Source: Variovorax sp. (GTDB lineage: Bacteria > Pseudomonadota > Gammaproteobacteria > Burkholderiales > Burkholderiaceae_C). From it: a DNA stretch of 5,243 nucleotides. Positions 1 through 5,243 of the stretch are shown here, piece after piece. Both the position numbers and the translations under genes were made by a program. Numbering within the stretch: the first letter of the stretch is position 1; each line of letters begins with the position of its first letter. Location: positions 1 through 5,243 of the forward strand of contig JAQGLP010000479.1 of assembly GCA_028292835.1 (NCBI GenBank). Reading direction: 5' to 3'. The notes beneath the pieces are model-generated. The model saw only the letters and a program-made list of their open reading frames with translations. It did not search any database and was not told the DNA's origin.

Positions 1-1
1 G

Positions 2-601
2 CGTCTGGCTGAACTGATCAACCAGGAGGCTGATCTGATTGTCAGCGGCGAAGCGGAAGATGCCCTGGCTGCCCGCAAGATGATCGAAGCGCAGCAGCCT
101 GACATGGCCATCGTCGACATCACGTTGAAGGACACCTATGGCATCGAACTGATCAAGGTGCTCAAGGAACGCTGCCCGAAGCTGCCTGTTCTTGTGCTCT
201 CCATGCACGATGAATCCCTTTACGGCGAGCGGGCGATTCGCGCCGGCGCCAAAGGCTATTTGAACAAACAGGAGGCGACCAAGAAGGTCATCCCCGCGAT
301 CCGCACGATTCTGGCGGGCGGAATATTCGCGAGCGAGCAAATGACCGCCACGATCCTGCAGAAGATGGCGGGCGGCCACGGGATTGAAGGAAAGAGCCCC
401 ACCGATATCCTGACCGACCGGGAGCTGGAAGTCTTCCAACTGCTGGGGCAGGGCCGTGGCGTTCGGCAAATCGCTGAAGACCTCTTCATCAGCGTCAAGA
501 CGATCGAAGCCCATCGTGAGAACATCAAGCACAAGATGGGCTTCAAGAGCAGCACCGAGCTGCTGCGCTTCGCGATTCAGTACACGATGAAGGAGAGCTA
601 A
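2..601 (+). CDS. NarL/LuxR-family response regulator (5' truncated)
   Basis: This is a cytoplasmic two-component transcription factor: a phosphorylated receiver domain controlling a LuxR-type DNA-binding domain. The open frame enters from the left edge, so the true start is outside. Roughly 15-20 residues are missing, including the acidic pocket pair usually found in the first dozen residues. Visible receiver landmarks are the phospho-acceptor Asp in MAIVD (codon 116-118), the switch Ser in VLVLS (codon 200-202) and the conserved Lys in GYLNK (codon 266-268). A linker of about 25 residues leads to the GerE/LuxR helix-turn-helix from about base 410, starting LTDRELEVFQLL, with recognition helix SVKTIEAHRENI. 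All key receiver residues that can be seen are intact, so it should be phosphorylatable. No cognate histidine kinase is visible; it may lie upstream. The next gene converges on it, so it ends its transcription unit. The family call is firm; the regulated pathway cannot be read from the sequence. Confidence 0.94.
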   Translation, partial: RLAELINQEADLIVSGEAEDALAARKMIEAQQPDMAIVDITLKDTYGIELIKVLKERCPKLPVLVLSMHDESLYGERAIRAGAKGYLNKQEATKKVIPAIRTILAGGIFASEQMTATILQKMAGGHGIEGKSPTDILTDRELEVFQLLGQGRGVRQIAEDLFISVKTIEAHRENIKHKMGFKSSTELLRFAIQYTMKES

Positions 602-607
602 GCCGGT

Positions 608-648
608 GTCATCGATCCGGGCCGGTGCCCCAGCAGGGGGCGGATGAC
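608..648 (+). terminator. Terminator-like hairpin after the response regulator
   Basis: Seven bases after the response regulator stop codon, GTCAT (608-612) can pair with ATGAC (644-648). CCG (617-619) can pair with CGG (641-643), and an inner CCCC (628-631) with GGGG (637-640), closing a five-base loop. The left arm has a 4-nt bulge and an 8-nt internal loop, so the stem is imperfect. The downstream sequence CCTATTTCATT is only moderately T-rich. A heptamer GCCGGTG is repeated at 602-608 and 621-627 and allows an alternative fold. The position fits transcription termination, but the weak T-tract makes an intrinsic terminator uncertain. Confidence 0.3.
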
Positions 649-714
649 TCCTATTTCATTACGAGAAAAGCTTAGCTCAAAACCGGCGACGATTCCGATG
701 GGCGTGCCGCGACT

Positions 715-739
715 TTGCTGCAATACTTACTTGCAGAAA
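715..739. repeat. Inverted repeat, 6-bp perfect arms plus 2 flanking pairs
   Basis: CTGCAA at 718-723 and TTGCAG at 731-736 form perfect arms around the 7-nt spacer TACTTAC. After one mismatch (717/737) two more pairs match (TT 715-716 with AA 738-739). It lies in the gap between the converging response regulator and Rrf2 genes, a few bases before a possible ribosome binding site (AAAGG, 737-741) and ATG at 748. No T-run follows on either strand, so it does not look like a terminator. A protein-binding operator or a small RNA hairpin are both possible. A six-base arm can also arise by chance in a sequence of this length. Confidence 0.4.
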
Positions 740-747
740 GGTCATTC

Positions 748-987
748 ATGAAAAACACCAAGCAATCCGTCGGATCAACCTCCAGGCAGGCGTTGCGATC
801 CGCGATTCCGCCGGACCAGGCAGTTTTTGGTGGTTCCCTGCTCACGAAGATAAGACGCTCAGCCGAATGCTTGGCGGGAATTTCGTGCAGGGGTAAGTGG
901 CAGTCTCAGCGGGCAGGTGCTCTGGCCCAGGGCAGGTGGCTGGGAAAGAATGCTGCTGTAGCACATCCTGCAGCGTGGTCTCTTTGA
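748..987 (+). CDS. Doubtful small ORF, 79 residues, antisense to the Rrf2 3' end
   Basis: An ATG at 748 is preceded by AAAGG with a 6-nt spacer, a plausible ribosome binding site, and opens a 79-residue frame beginning MKNTKQSVGSTSRQ. The product is basic, has no membrane segment or domain I recognise, and contains two cysteines. From about 842 onward it is antisense to the Rrf2 coding region, and that part reads like a shadow of the Rrf2 gene. Only the first 31 or so codons lie in otherwise non-coding sequence. Their third positions are not strongly G/C, unlike the neighbouring real genes. It could be a genuine small gene, the start of a decayed gene, or chance. I list it because the start context is unusually good, not because I trust it. 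Confidence 0.15.
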   Translation: MKNTKQSVGSTSRQALRSAIPPDQAVFGGSLLTKIRRSAECLAGISCRGKWQSQRAGALAQGRWLGKNAAVAHPAAWSL

Positions 988-1345
988 GAAACGTGATGTA
1001 TTTCGCGGTCATTGCAGCAAAGCGACGGTGAATCGTGCAGAGCTCGATTTGCCGGCCGCCGGTCGTCAGCGGACACTCCGGATCTACGGGCACAAGGTCC
1101 AGGGCGGCCATCACGTCATAAAACCGAATTTGCTCGGGCAGGCGCGCCAGCCGGAACCCGCCATTCATCCCGCGCTGCGATTCGACCAGCAGCTTATGGC
1201 CAAGCTGCTGCAGAATCTTCCCAAGATAGTTCGTCGGAATATGCAGCGCCTCCGCGAGGTCGCCCGTCTGGTGATATCCGTCCTCTTCGCTGTGGGCGAG
1301 ATGGATCAGGGCGCGAAGGGCATAGTCGGCGGTTTGTGTAAGCAT
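842..1345 (-). CDS. Rrf2-family transcriptional regulator
   Basis: This is a 167-residue winged-helix DNA-binding protein of the Rrf2 family (IscR, NsrR, CymR relatives), usual length for the family. The N-terminus MLTQTADYALRALIHLA is the family signature. The helix-turn-helix spans about residues 26-50 (recognition helix near PTNYLGKILQQLG) and the wing RGMNGGFRLAR is residues 58-68. The sensor loop has Cys91, Cys103 and His106, which line up with IscR Cys92, Cys104 and His107. The position of IscR Cys98 is Gly97 (GGC codon on the minus strand, bases 1055-1057). Asp7 matches the Asp used as a cluster ligand in NsrR-type proteins. A helix near residues 109-131 would be the dimerisation helix, followed by a tail with Cys138 and Cys153. 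The start at 1345 is chosen over the upstream in-frame TTG at 1396 because it has GGAG with a 6-nt spacer and begins exactly at the family N-terminus. It is divergent from the stress-protein/ATPase operon and is its likely regulator, an inference. Family is firm; the bound cofactor is unknown. Confidence 0.93.
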   Translation of the reverse strand: MLTQTADYALRALIHLAHSEEDGYHQTGDLAEALHIPTNYLGKILQQLGHKLLVESQRGMNGGFRLARLPEQIRFYDVMAALDLVPVDPECPLTTGGRQIELCTIHRRFAAMTAKYITFLKETTLQDVLQQHSFPATCPGPEHLPAETATYPCTKFPPSIRLSVLSS

Positions 1346-1351
1346 GGAATT

Positions 1352-1355
1352 CTCC
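1352..1355 (-). promoter_or_regulatory. Ribosome binding site of the Rrf2 gene
   Basis: Read on the minus strand, GGAG is followed by the 6-nt spacer AATTCC and then ATG at 1345. This decides the start in favour of 1345, giving MLTQTADYALRA, against the longer TTG frame from 1396, which would add a non-conserved 17-residue leader. Confidence 0.7.
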
Positions 1356-1371
1356 GAGAAGGCGGTGCTGA

Positions 1372-1383
1372 TTGATCGATGAA
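1372..1383. promoter_or_regulatory. Candidate operator (near-palindrome) upstream of Rrf2
   Basis: TTGATCGATGAA is symmetric at 10 of 12 positions around the central ATCGAT. It lies about 26 bases upstream of the Rrf2 start, where an autorepressor site would be expected. Rrf2 proteins commonly bind dyad-symmetric sites at their own promoters. Short palindromes are common by chance, so this is only a candidate. Confidence 0.2.
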
Positions 1384-1458
1384 CGCTCAGGCTCAACTAT
1401 CAACCGTCTTCAGTCGCAGAACCATCAGGTGTCGAATGATTCAGTCCTACGAGATCGC

Positions 1459-1474
1459 CACCTCTGAGTAGGTG
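1459..1474. repeat. Short inverted repeat in the divergent promoter region
   Basis: CACCT (1459-1463) and AGGTG (1470-1474) are perfect 5-bp arms around a 6-nt spacer, and a further AGGTG copy occurs at 1427-1431. The location between divergent genes is suitable for an operator, but the arms are short and no known regulator consensus is matched. Confidence 0.22.
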
Positions 1475-1669
1475 AAGCTCTTAAGCCTCTGAAAGGGTGG
1501 GGTTGCAAGGCGAGGTTGGTCATTGGCAGCCGGTTCGTCTCGACCGTGGCCGAGCGGGTACCATGGTTGCCGTGCGGCGTCGGCTCTTTCGTCTTGCTTG
1601 CGAGCACCGGTTTCTCTCCTGAGCTTTGAGCGGGCACCAAGTCGTGGCCTTATTCGATCTGTAATCAAC

Positions 1670-1673
1670 GGAG
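1670..1673 (+). promoter_or_regulatory. Ribosome binding site of the stress-protein gene
   Basis: GGAG is followed by the 6-nt spacer CAAATC and ATG at 1680. An in-frame stop TAA at 1662-1664 closes the frame just upstream, so 1680 is the only credible start. Confidence 0.75.
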
Positions 1674-1679
1674 CAAATC

Positions 1680-2633
1680 ATGAAAGTGTTAATCGGATTC
1701 GACGGATCAGATTCAGCAAAGGCCGCGATTCAGGGCCTCCATCGCGCGGGACTGCCGCTCAACACAGAAGCGCTGGTTGTGTTCGTATCAGACTCCTGGC
1801 CGCCGCCGCCCCGGGGCGATTACCCGCCGGGAAGTTTTGAATCCGCATGGCAGGATTCCCCGCTGGTCAAAAAAGCCAACGCGCTGGCGGCCACGGCGCT
1901 TACTGAAGCGGAAACCCTCGCAACAGCCGGGGAGGCGCTGGTCAAGAAAGAGTTTCCCGGCTGGCGCGTATCCCACGCAGCGCACGGCGGGTCGCCTTAT
2001 CTGTCGTTGATCAAGCTGGCTGAGGGTGCGCCGGATCTGGTGGTCGTCGGCTCACAGGGCAAATCCGCGCTCGGCCGGTTCATGCTGGGCAGCGTATCGC
2101 AGAACGTGCTGACTCACGCCAGTTGCTCGGTGCGCGTCTCCCGCGACAACAATGAAGTGGCCCGTCGCAGCGACGAGCCGGTTCGCATCATCCTGGGCGT
2201 GGATGGTTCAACGCACTCCGCGCTGGCGGTCAGCGCGGTTGCAGGCCGCACCTGGCCGGCGCGCACGGAGGTGAAAGTCGTCGCGGCGCTGGACACGAAA
2301 TTCTGGTCGCTACTCGCCAACCCCGCCTCGTCGGCATGGGCTGCGGCGTGGGCGTATGTCGGAGATGGCGACGAGGATGGCCAGTCCTGGGCATCCCGGG
2401 CTGTAAACTCGGTGGTGGAGGAACTTCAGTCGGCCGGCCTGGTCGCGACCTCCTTTGTCGAGGAGGGAGACCCAAAGCGAGTTCTGTTGGAAGTGGCTGA
2501 ACGCTGGAAAGCCGACTGCATCTTCATCGGTGCCAAGGGGCATGGCGGACTCGACCGGTTCCTGCTCGGTTCGGTCTCGGCGGCGGTGGCGGCGCGCGCC
2601 GGCTGCTCTGTAGAAGTCGTGCGCCAGGGATAG
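1680..2633 (+). CDS. Tandem-domain universal stress protein (UspA family)
   Basis: This is a 317-residue cytoplasmic protein made of two universal stress protein domains, the usual size for the tandem form. Domain 1 (about 1-155) opens with KVLIGFDGS, including Asp8. It carries the ATP-binding motif G-2x-G-9x-G-S at residues 124-138 (GSQGKSALGRFMLGS). A linker of about 12 charged residues leads to domain 2 (about 168-317). That domain opens with IILGVDGS (Asp175) and carries the motif again at 284-298 (GAKGHGGLDRFLLGS). Both halves therefore look competent to bind ATP, whereas some tandem proteins keep only one motif. Each domain has a loop insertion: a Pro-rich one at 41-51 and a Trp/Ala-rich one at about 209-237. 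No membrane segment is seen. It is the first gene of an operon with the calcium-type ATPase, 14 nt apart. Proteins of this family act in stress tolerance and often sense ATP. A role in modulating the pump is inference from linkage only. Confidence 0.95.
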   Translation: MKVLIGFDGSDSAKAAIQGLHRAGLPLNTEALVVFVSDSWPPPPRGDYPPGSFESAWQDSPLVKKANALAATALTEAETLATAGEALVKKEFPGWRVSHAAHGGSPYLSLIKLAEGAPDLVVVGSQGKSALGRFMLGSVSQNVLTHASCSVRVSRDNNEVARRSDEPVRIILGVDGSTHSALAVSAVAGRTWPARTEVKVVAALDTKFWSLLANPASSAWAAAWAYVGDGDEDGQSWASRAVNSVVEELQSAGLVATSFVEEGDPKRVLLEVAERWKADCIFIGAKGHGGLDRFLLGSVSAAVAARAGCSVEVVRQG

Positions 2634-2637
2634 GAGG
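2632..2637 (+). promoter_or_regulatory. Ribosome binding site of the ATPase, overlapping the upstream stop
   Basis: A perfect AGGAGG begins inside the TAG stop codon of the stress-protein gene (2631-2633). It stands 10 nt before the ATPase ATG at 2648, slightly long spacing. Overlap of stop codon and binding site implies that the two genes share one message and suggests translational coupling. It also supports starting the ATPase at 2648, before its proline-rich leader. Confidence 0.75.
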
Positions 2638-2647
2638 ACTGAACTGT

Positions 2648-5243
2648 ATGAAACCCGGCCATCCATCCACCGAGCCGCCCGCGACGCCCAATGAGATTCC
2701 CGCCGGTTCCGGTCATCCCGACGCTACGGGTCAGCCGGCGGTTCCTGCGCGGCCGGATGGAGCGTTAAACCTGGATCATCCAGCCCTGCAGGCTCCGCAC
2801 GCCGCGCAAGTGGAGGATGTGGCCCGGGCGCTCGCCACTCACCTGACCACGGGCCTGACTGCTGGCGTGGCCACCGAACGATTGGCGCGGCTTGGGCGAA
2901 ATGAACTGGCGAGCGTTCCGCCCGAGCCGTGGTGGCGCCGATTGGCGCGACAGTTCGCTGGCCTGCTCATTTGGATTCTCATCGTCGCGGCCATCGTCTC
3001 CGGCGCGCTGGGCGAGTGGCTCGATGCTGTAGCGATCCTGGCCATCGTGGTGCTGAATGGCGTGCTCGGGTTCGTTCAGGAGGGCCGCGCTGAACAGGCC
3101 TTGGCGGCGCTGCGCAAGCTCTCGTCTCCGCAGGCAAAGGTTGTCCGCGACGCTCGGCCCCACAACCTGCCCGCTGCCCACCTTGTGCCTGGAGATCGGA
3201 TCGACCTCGAAGCCGGCGACCGATTGCCCGCCGATGTCCGGCTGATCGTTTCCGCCGGCTTCCGCGCCGAGGAAGCCTCGCTCACCGGCGAATCGGTCCC
3301 AGCCGACAAGGATCACCGTCCGGTCCTGGACGAACAGGCAGCACTCGCCGATCGAGTCAACATGGCGTACATGGGCACCACCGTCGCCGCCGGCACTGCA
3401 GGCGCGGTCGTCGTCGCCACGGGGATGAACACCCAGATCGGGCACATCGCCGGGATGCTTCGGCACCAGGCGATCGAGCCCACGCCTCTCCAGAAACAAC
3501 TCGCCGAGTTGGGCAGAACGCTGGTCTACGTCGTCCTCGGGATCGTGGCCGTCATGTTCATCCTGCAGGTGCTCCGCGGCGGCAAGTATGTCGATTCGTT
3601 CCTTCTGTCAGTGAGCCTTGCGGTCGCCGCGGTGCCTGAAGGACTCTCTGCAGTCGTGACGGTCGCGCTGGCGCTTGGTCTCCAGCGGATGGCACGCCGG
3701 AACGCGCTGATCCGCCGCCTCCCAAGCGTCGAAACGCTGGGCGCGGTAACGGTGATCTGCTCGGACAAAACCGGCACGCTCACCCGCAACGAGATGACTG
3801 TCCGCGAGATCGATGCCGGCGGGCAACGCTACGAAGTCACAGGCAGCGGCTACGAGCCGGCGGGCGAGTTCCGAAGCATGCCGACATCCCAGGCGACAGG
3901 TCCGGGAGATTCGAGCGCTCAGACCATCGACCCGCAACAGCAGCCAGGGCTGTTGCAAGCATTGACCGTCGGGGCGTGGTGCAGCCGCGCTCAGGTGACT
4001 CGCGCCAAGGAGGTCGACGGCAAATTGGAACTCGTCGGCGACCCCACTGAGGGCGCGCTTGTCGTCGCGGCGATGAAGGCCGGCGTTCAGATCGCAGGGC
4101 GCGAAAGCCGCATCGTCCATGAGATCCCGTTCAACTCTGATCGCAAGGCCATGTCCGTTGTCGTCAGGCCAGTGGGCGGCAAGCTCGTCATGTACACGAA
4201 AGGCGCCCCCGAAGTGGTGCTGGGCAAATGCACCCAGGAATTCTACGGCGGGGCAGTGGGCCCGATGACCAATGCCCGCCGCGGTGAGATCCTAAATGCC
4301 GCTCACGCAATGGGCGACCGGGCACTTCGGGTTCTGGGCCTGGCTTACCGTGATGCCGCCGCGGACGAAGACCCCACTGAGTCAGAGCTCATCTTCGCCG
4401 GCCTCGCCGGGATGATGGACCCGCCACGCGAGGAAGCCCGCGCAGCCGTGGCGCGGTGCCTGTCTGCCGGCATCCGACCGGTGATGATCACCGGAGACCA
4501 CCCGGATACGGCCCGCGCCATCGCAGCGGACCTCGGAATCATGCGCGAGGGTGAGCGCGTCCTCATCGGTGCCGACCTCGACCGCCTTGGTGACGCCGAA
4601 CTGGCCGCCGAGACCGAGCGCGTCCCCGTCTATGCCCGCGTGACGGCCGCCCACAAACTGCGGATCGTCAAGGCCTGGCGCAGCCGCGGGCACGTGGTGG
4701 CGATGACCGGCGACGGCGTGAACGACGCCCCGGCGATCAAGGCGGCCGACGTCGGAGTCGCGATGGGCATCACCGGCACCGACGTCACCAAGGAAGCCGC
4801 CGACATGGTGCTGACCGACGACAACTTCGCGTCGATCGTCAACGCAGTCGAAGAAGGCCGCACGATCTACGACAACATCCGCAAGTTCGTTCACTACCTG
4901 CTGTCCACGAATGTCGGCGAAGTGATGTTCATGTTCGGCGCAACACTCGCCGGCTGGCCGGCACCGCTGGCGGCGATTCAGCTTCTCTGGATCAATCTGG
5001 TGACGGACGCGCTCCCGGCCATGGCGCTGGGCGTTGAGCGCCCCGAGCCTGACGTGATGGGCCGGCCCCCACGGCCGCCGGACGAGGGCGTCATCACGCG
5101 CGCCCGCGGGCTGCGGATTCTGTACCACGGAAGCCTTAACGCAGCCGTCGCCGCGATCGCCTTTTATGCCGTGTACAAGGGCCACGAAGAGAACCTGCCA
5201 GCCGCCCGGACGGCTGCCTTCTGCACCATCGCGTTCGCCCAGC
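2648..5243 (+). CDS. P2A-type (SERCA-like) calcium-transporting P-type ATPase, 3' truncated
   Basis: This inner-membrane pump exports a cation, most likely Ca2+, at the cost of ATP. 865 codons are visible; the frame runs off the window in the M7-M8 region, so M8-M10 are missing. Residues 1-47 are a Pro-rich leader (11 prolines), followed by the cation-ATPase N-terminal domain (about 52-98), M1 (about 103-121) and M2 (about 126-144). The actuator motif TGES is 213-216. M3-M4 (about 291-344) contain the ion-site motif PEGL, with Glu331. The phosphorylated Asp373 sits in CSDKTGTLT. The nucleotide domain has KGAPE (518-522), and the hinge motifs are MITGD (613-617) and GDGVND (688-693). M5 carries NVGE (755-758) and M6 NLVTD (783-787). 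These residues match SERCA Glu309, Asn768, Glu771, Asn796, Thr799 and Asp800, favouring Ca2+ over Mg2+, Na+/K+ or heavy metals. PEGL is followed by Ser334 where SERCA has Pro. It is the second gene of an operon with the stress protein. Class is certain; the ion is a strong inference. Confidence 0.96.
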   Translation, partial: MKPGHPSTEPPATPNEIPAGSGHPDATGQPAVPARPDGALNLDHPALQAPHAAQVEDVARALATHLTTGLTAGVATERLARLGRNELASVPPEPWWRRLARQFAGLLIWILIVAAIVSGALGEWLDAVAILAIVVLNGVLGFVQEGRAEQALAALRKLSSPQAKVVRDARPHNLPAAHLVPGDRIDLEAGDRLPADVRLIVSAGFRAEEASLTGESVPADKDHRPVLDEQAALADRVNMAYMGTTVAAGTAGAVVVATGMNTQIGHIAGMLRHQAIEPTPLQKQLAELGRTLVYVVLGIVAVMFILQVLRGGKYVDSFLLSVSLAVAAVPEGLSAVVTVALALGLQRMARRNALIRRLPSVETLGAVTVICSDKTGTLTRNEMTVREIDAGGQRYEVTGSGYEPAGEFRSMPTSQATGPGDSSAQTIDPQQQPGLLQALTVGAWCSRAQVTRAKEVDGKLELVGDPTEGALVVAAMKAGVQIAGRESRIVHEIPFNSDRKAMSVVVRPVGGKLVMYTKGAPEVVLGKCTQEFYGGAVGPMTNARRGEILNAAHAMGDRALRVLGLAYRDAAADEDPTESELIFAGLAGMMDPPREEARAAVARCLSAGIRPVMITGDHPDTARAIAADLGIMREGERVLIGADLDRLGDAELAAETERVPVYARVTAAHKLRIVKAWRSRGHVVAMTGDGVNDAPAIKAADVGVAMGITGTDVTKEAADMVLTDDNFASIVNAVEEGRTIYDNIRKFVHYLLSTNVGEVMFMFGATLAGWPAPLAAIQLLWINLVTDALPAMALGVERPEPDVMGRPPRPPDEGVITRARGLRILYHGSLNAAVAAIAFYAVYKGHEENLPAARTAAFCTIAFAQ

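Larger units (their letters stand above)
1346..1679. other. Divergent intergenic region between Rrf2 and stress-protein genes
   Basis: These 334 bases separate two divergently transcribed genes and should hold both promoters and any operator. No reading frame here has a recognisable product; the short frames on both strands look like chance. I see a near-palindrome at 1372-1383, a short inverted repeat at 1459-1474, a direct repeat CCTCTGA (1461-1467 and 1486-1492) and an 8-bp palindrome ACCATGGT (1560-1567). On the minus strand a good -35-like TTGATA occurs around 1397-1402 but has no convincing -10 at the right distance. I found no clean sigma-70 pair, no FNR-type TTGAT-N4-ATCAA site and no convincing sigma-54 site. 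The leader before the stress protein is long enough for a regulatory RNA element, but I recognise none. Confidence 0.6.

Noticed and set aside
813..837. Hairpin GGACCA/TGGTTCC as an Rrf2 terminator
   Set aside because: The stem has a bulge, the loop is 12 nt, and the T/A run lies inside the loop instead of after the stem on the minus strand.
1028..1375. Plus-strand frames of about 110 codons (1012-1341 and 1028-1375) opposite Rrf2
   Set aside because: Both are antisense to the conserved Rrf2 winged-helix and sensor region and resemble no protein I know.
1520..1537. Sigma-54-like promoter (TTGGCAG...TTCGT)
   Set aside because: The GG element is present but the second element is GT, not GC, at the required spacing, and the TTGC block is broken.
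1425..1668. Minus-strand frames of about 70 codons in the divergent intergenic region
   Set aside because: Two overlapping frames of low complexity with no good ribosome binding site or recognisable product; the region is better explained as promoter DNA.
1651..1669. FNR-type site or -10 box just upstream of the stress-protein gene
   Set aside because: The TCGAT/ATCAA halves are separated by 5 bases, not 4, with a mismatched left half. The -10-like TGTAAT is too close to the ATG and has no -35 partner.
1523..1840. Plus-strand frame of 105 codons running into the stress-protein gene
   Set aside because: It overlaps the start of the universal stress protein in another frame, and its product has no recognisable features.
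2765..3499. Long minus-strand open frame of 244 codons opposite the ATPase
   Set aside because: It is fully antisense to the well-conserved P-type ATPase frame, has an Arg/Gly/Asp-rich composition typical of GC-rich shadow frames, and no recognisable domain.
3608..4120. Minus-strand open frame of 170 codons opposite the phosphorylation-site region
   Set aside because: Antisense to PEGL and CSDKTGTLT; no recognisable domain or start context.
4382..5185. Minus-strand open frame of 267 codons opposite the ATPase 3' half
   Set aside because: The opposite strand encodes the conserved hinge motifs and M5-M6 of the pump. The frame is His/Arg/Val/Asp-rich with no family signature, a GC-bias artefact.

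Overview
The window is GC-rich bacterial chromosome. It holds three complete or nearly complete regulatory and stress genes, plus most of a P-type ATPase that runs off the right edge. The response regulator, the two-cysteine Rrf2 regulator and the stress-protein/calcium-pump pair resemble genes I associate with environmental Gram-negative bacteria (Planctomycetota, Acidobacteriota and relatives, or Proteobacteria). No single gene fixes the phylum, so this placement is an impression from protein style and base composition.

Layout. Positions 2-601 (+) are the 3' part of a NarL/LuxR-type response regulator whose N-terminus lies before the window. Positions 602-841 are a short gap between converging genes. 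It has a terminator-like hairpin just after the response regulator, a neat inverted repeat at 715-739, and a doubtful small reading frame starting at 748. Positions 842-1345 (-) encode an Rrf2-family transcription factor. Positions 1346-1679 are a divergent intergenic region that should carry the promoters for both the Rrf2 gene and the operon to its right. Positions 1680-2633 (+) encode a tandem-domain universal stress protein. Its stop codon lies inside the ribosome binding site of the next gene, a P2A (SERCA-like) calcium-type P-type ATPase at 2648-5243 (+), of which 865 residues are visible before the window ends.

How the parts may work together (inference). The stress protein and the ATPase form a tight two-gene operon with a 14-nt gap. 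The Rrf2 gene is transcribed divergently from the same intergenic region and is the obvious candidate regulator of itself and the operon. Its sensor region keeps Cys91, Cys103 and His106, which align with three IscR cluster ligands, but the middle cysteine is glycine. The simplest picture is a redox- or stress-responsive switch controlling an ATP-binding stress protein and a divalent-cation pump. The response regulator at the left is separated from this unit by converging transcription and need not be connected to it.

I see no mobile element, CRISPR array, tRNA or rRNA. Nothing here is clearly a new system. The items most worth following are the modified Rrf2 sensor, the stress-protein/calcium-pump pairing under a divergent Rrf2 gene, and the inverted repeat at 715-739.
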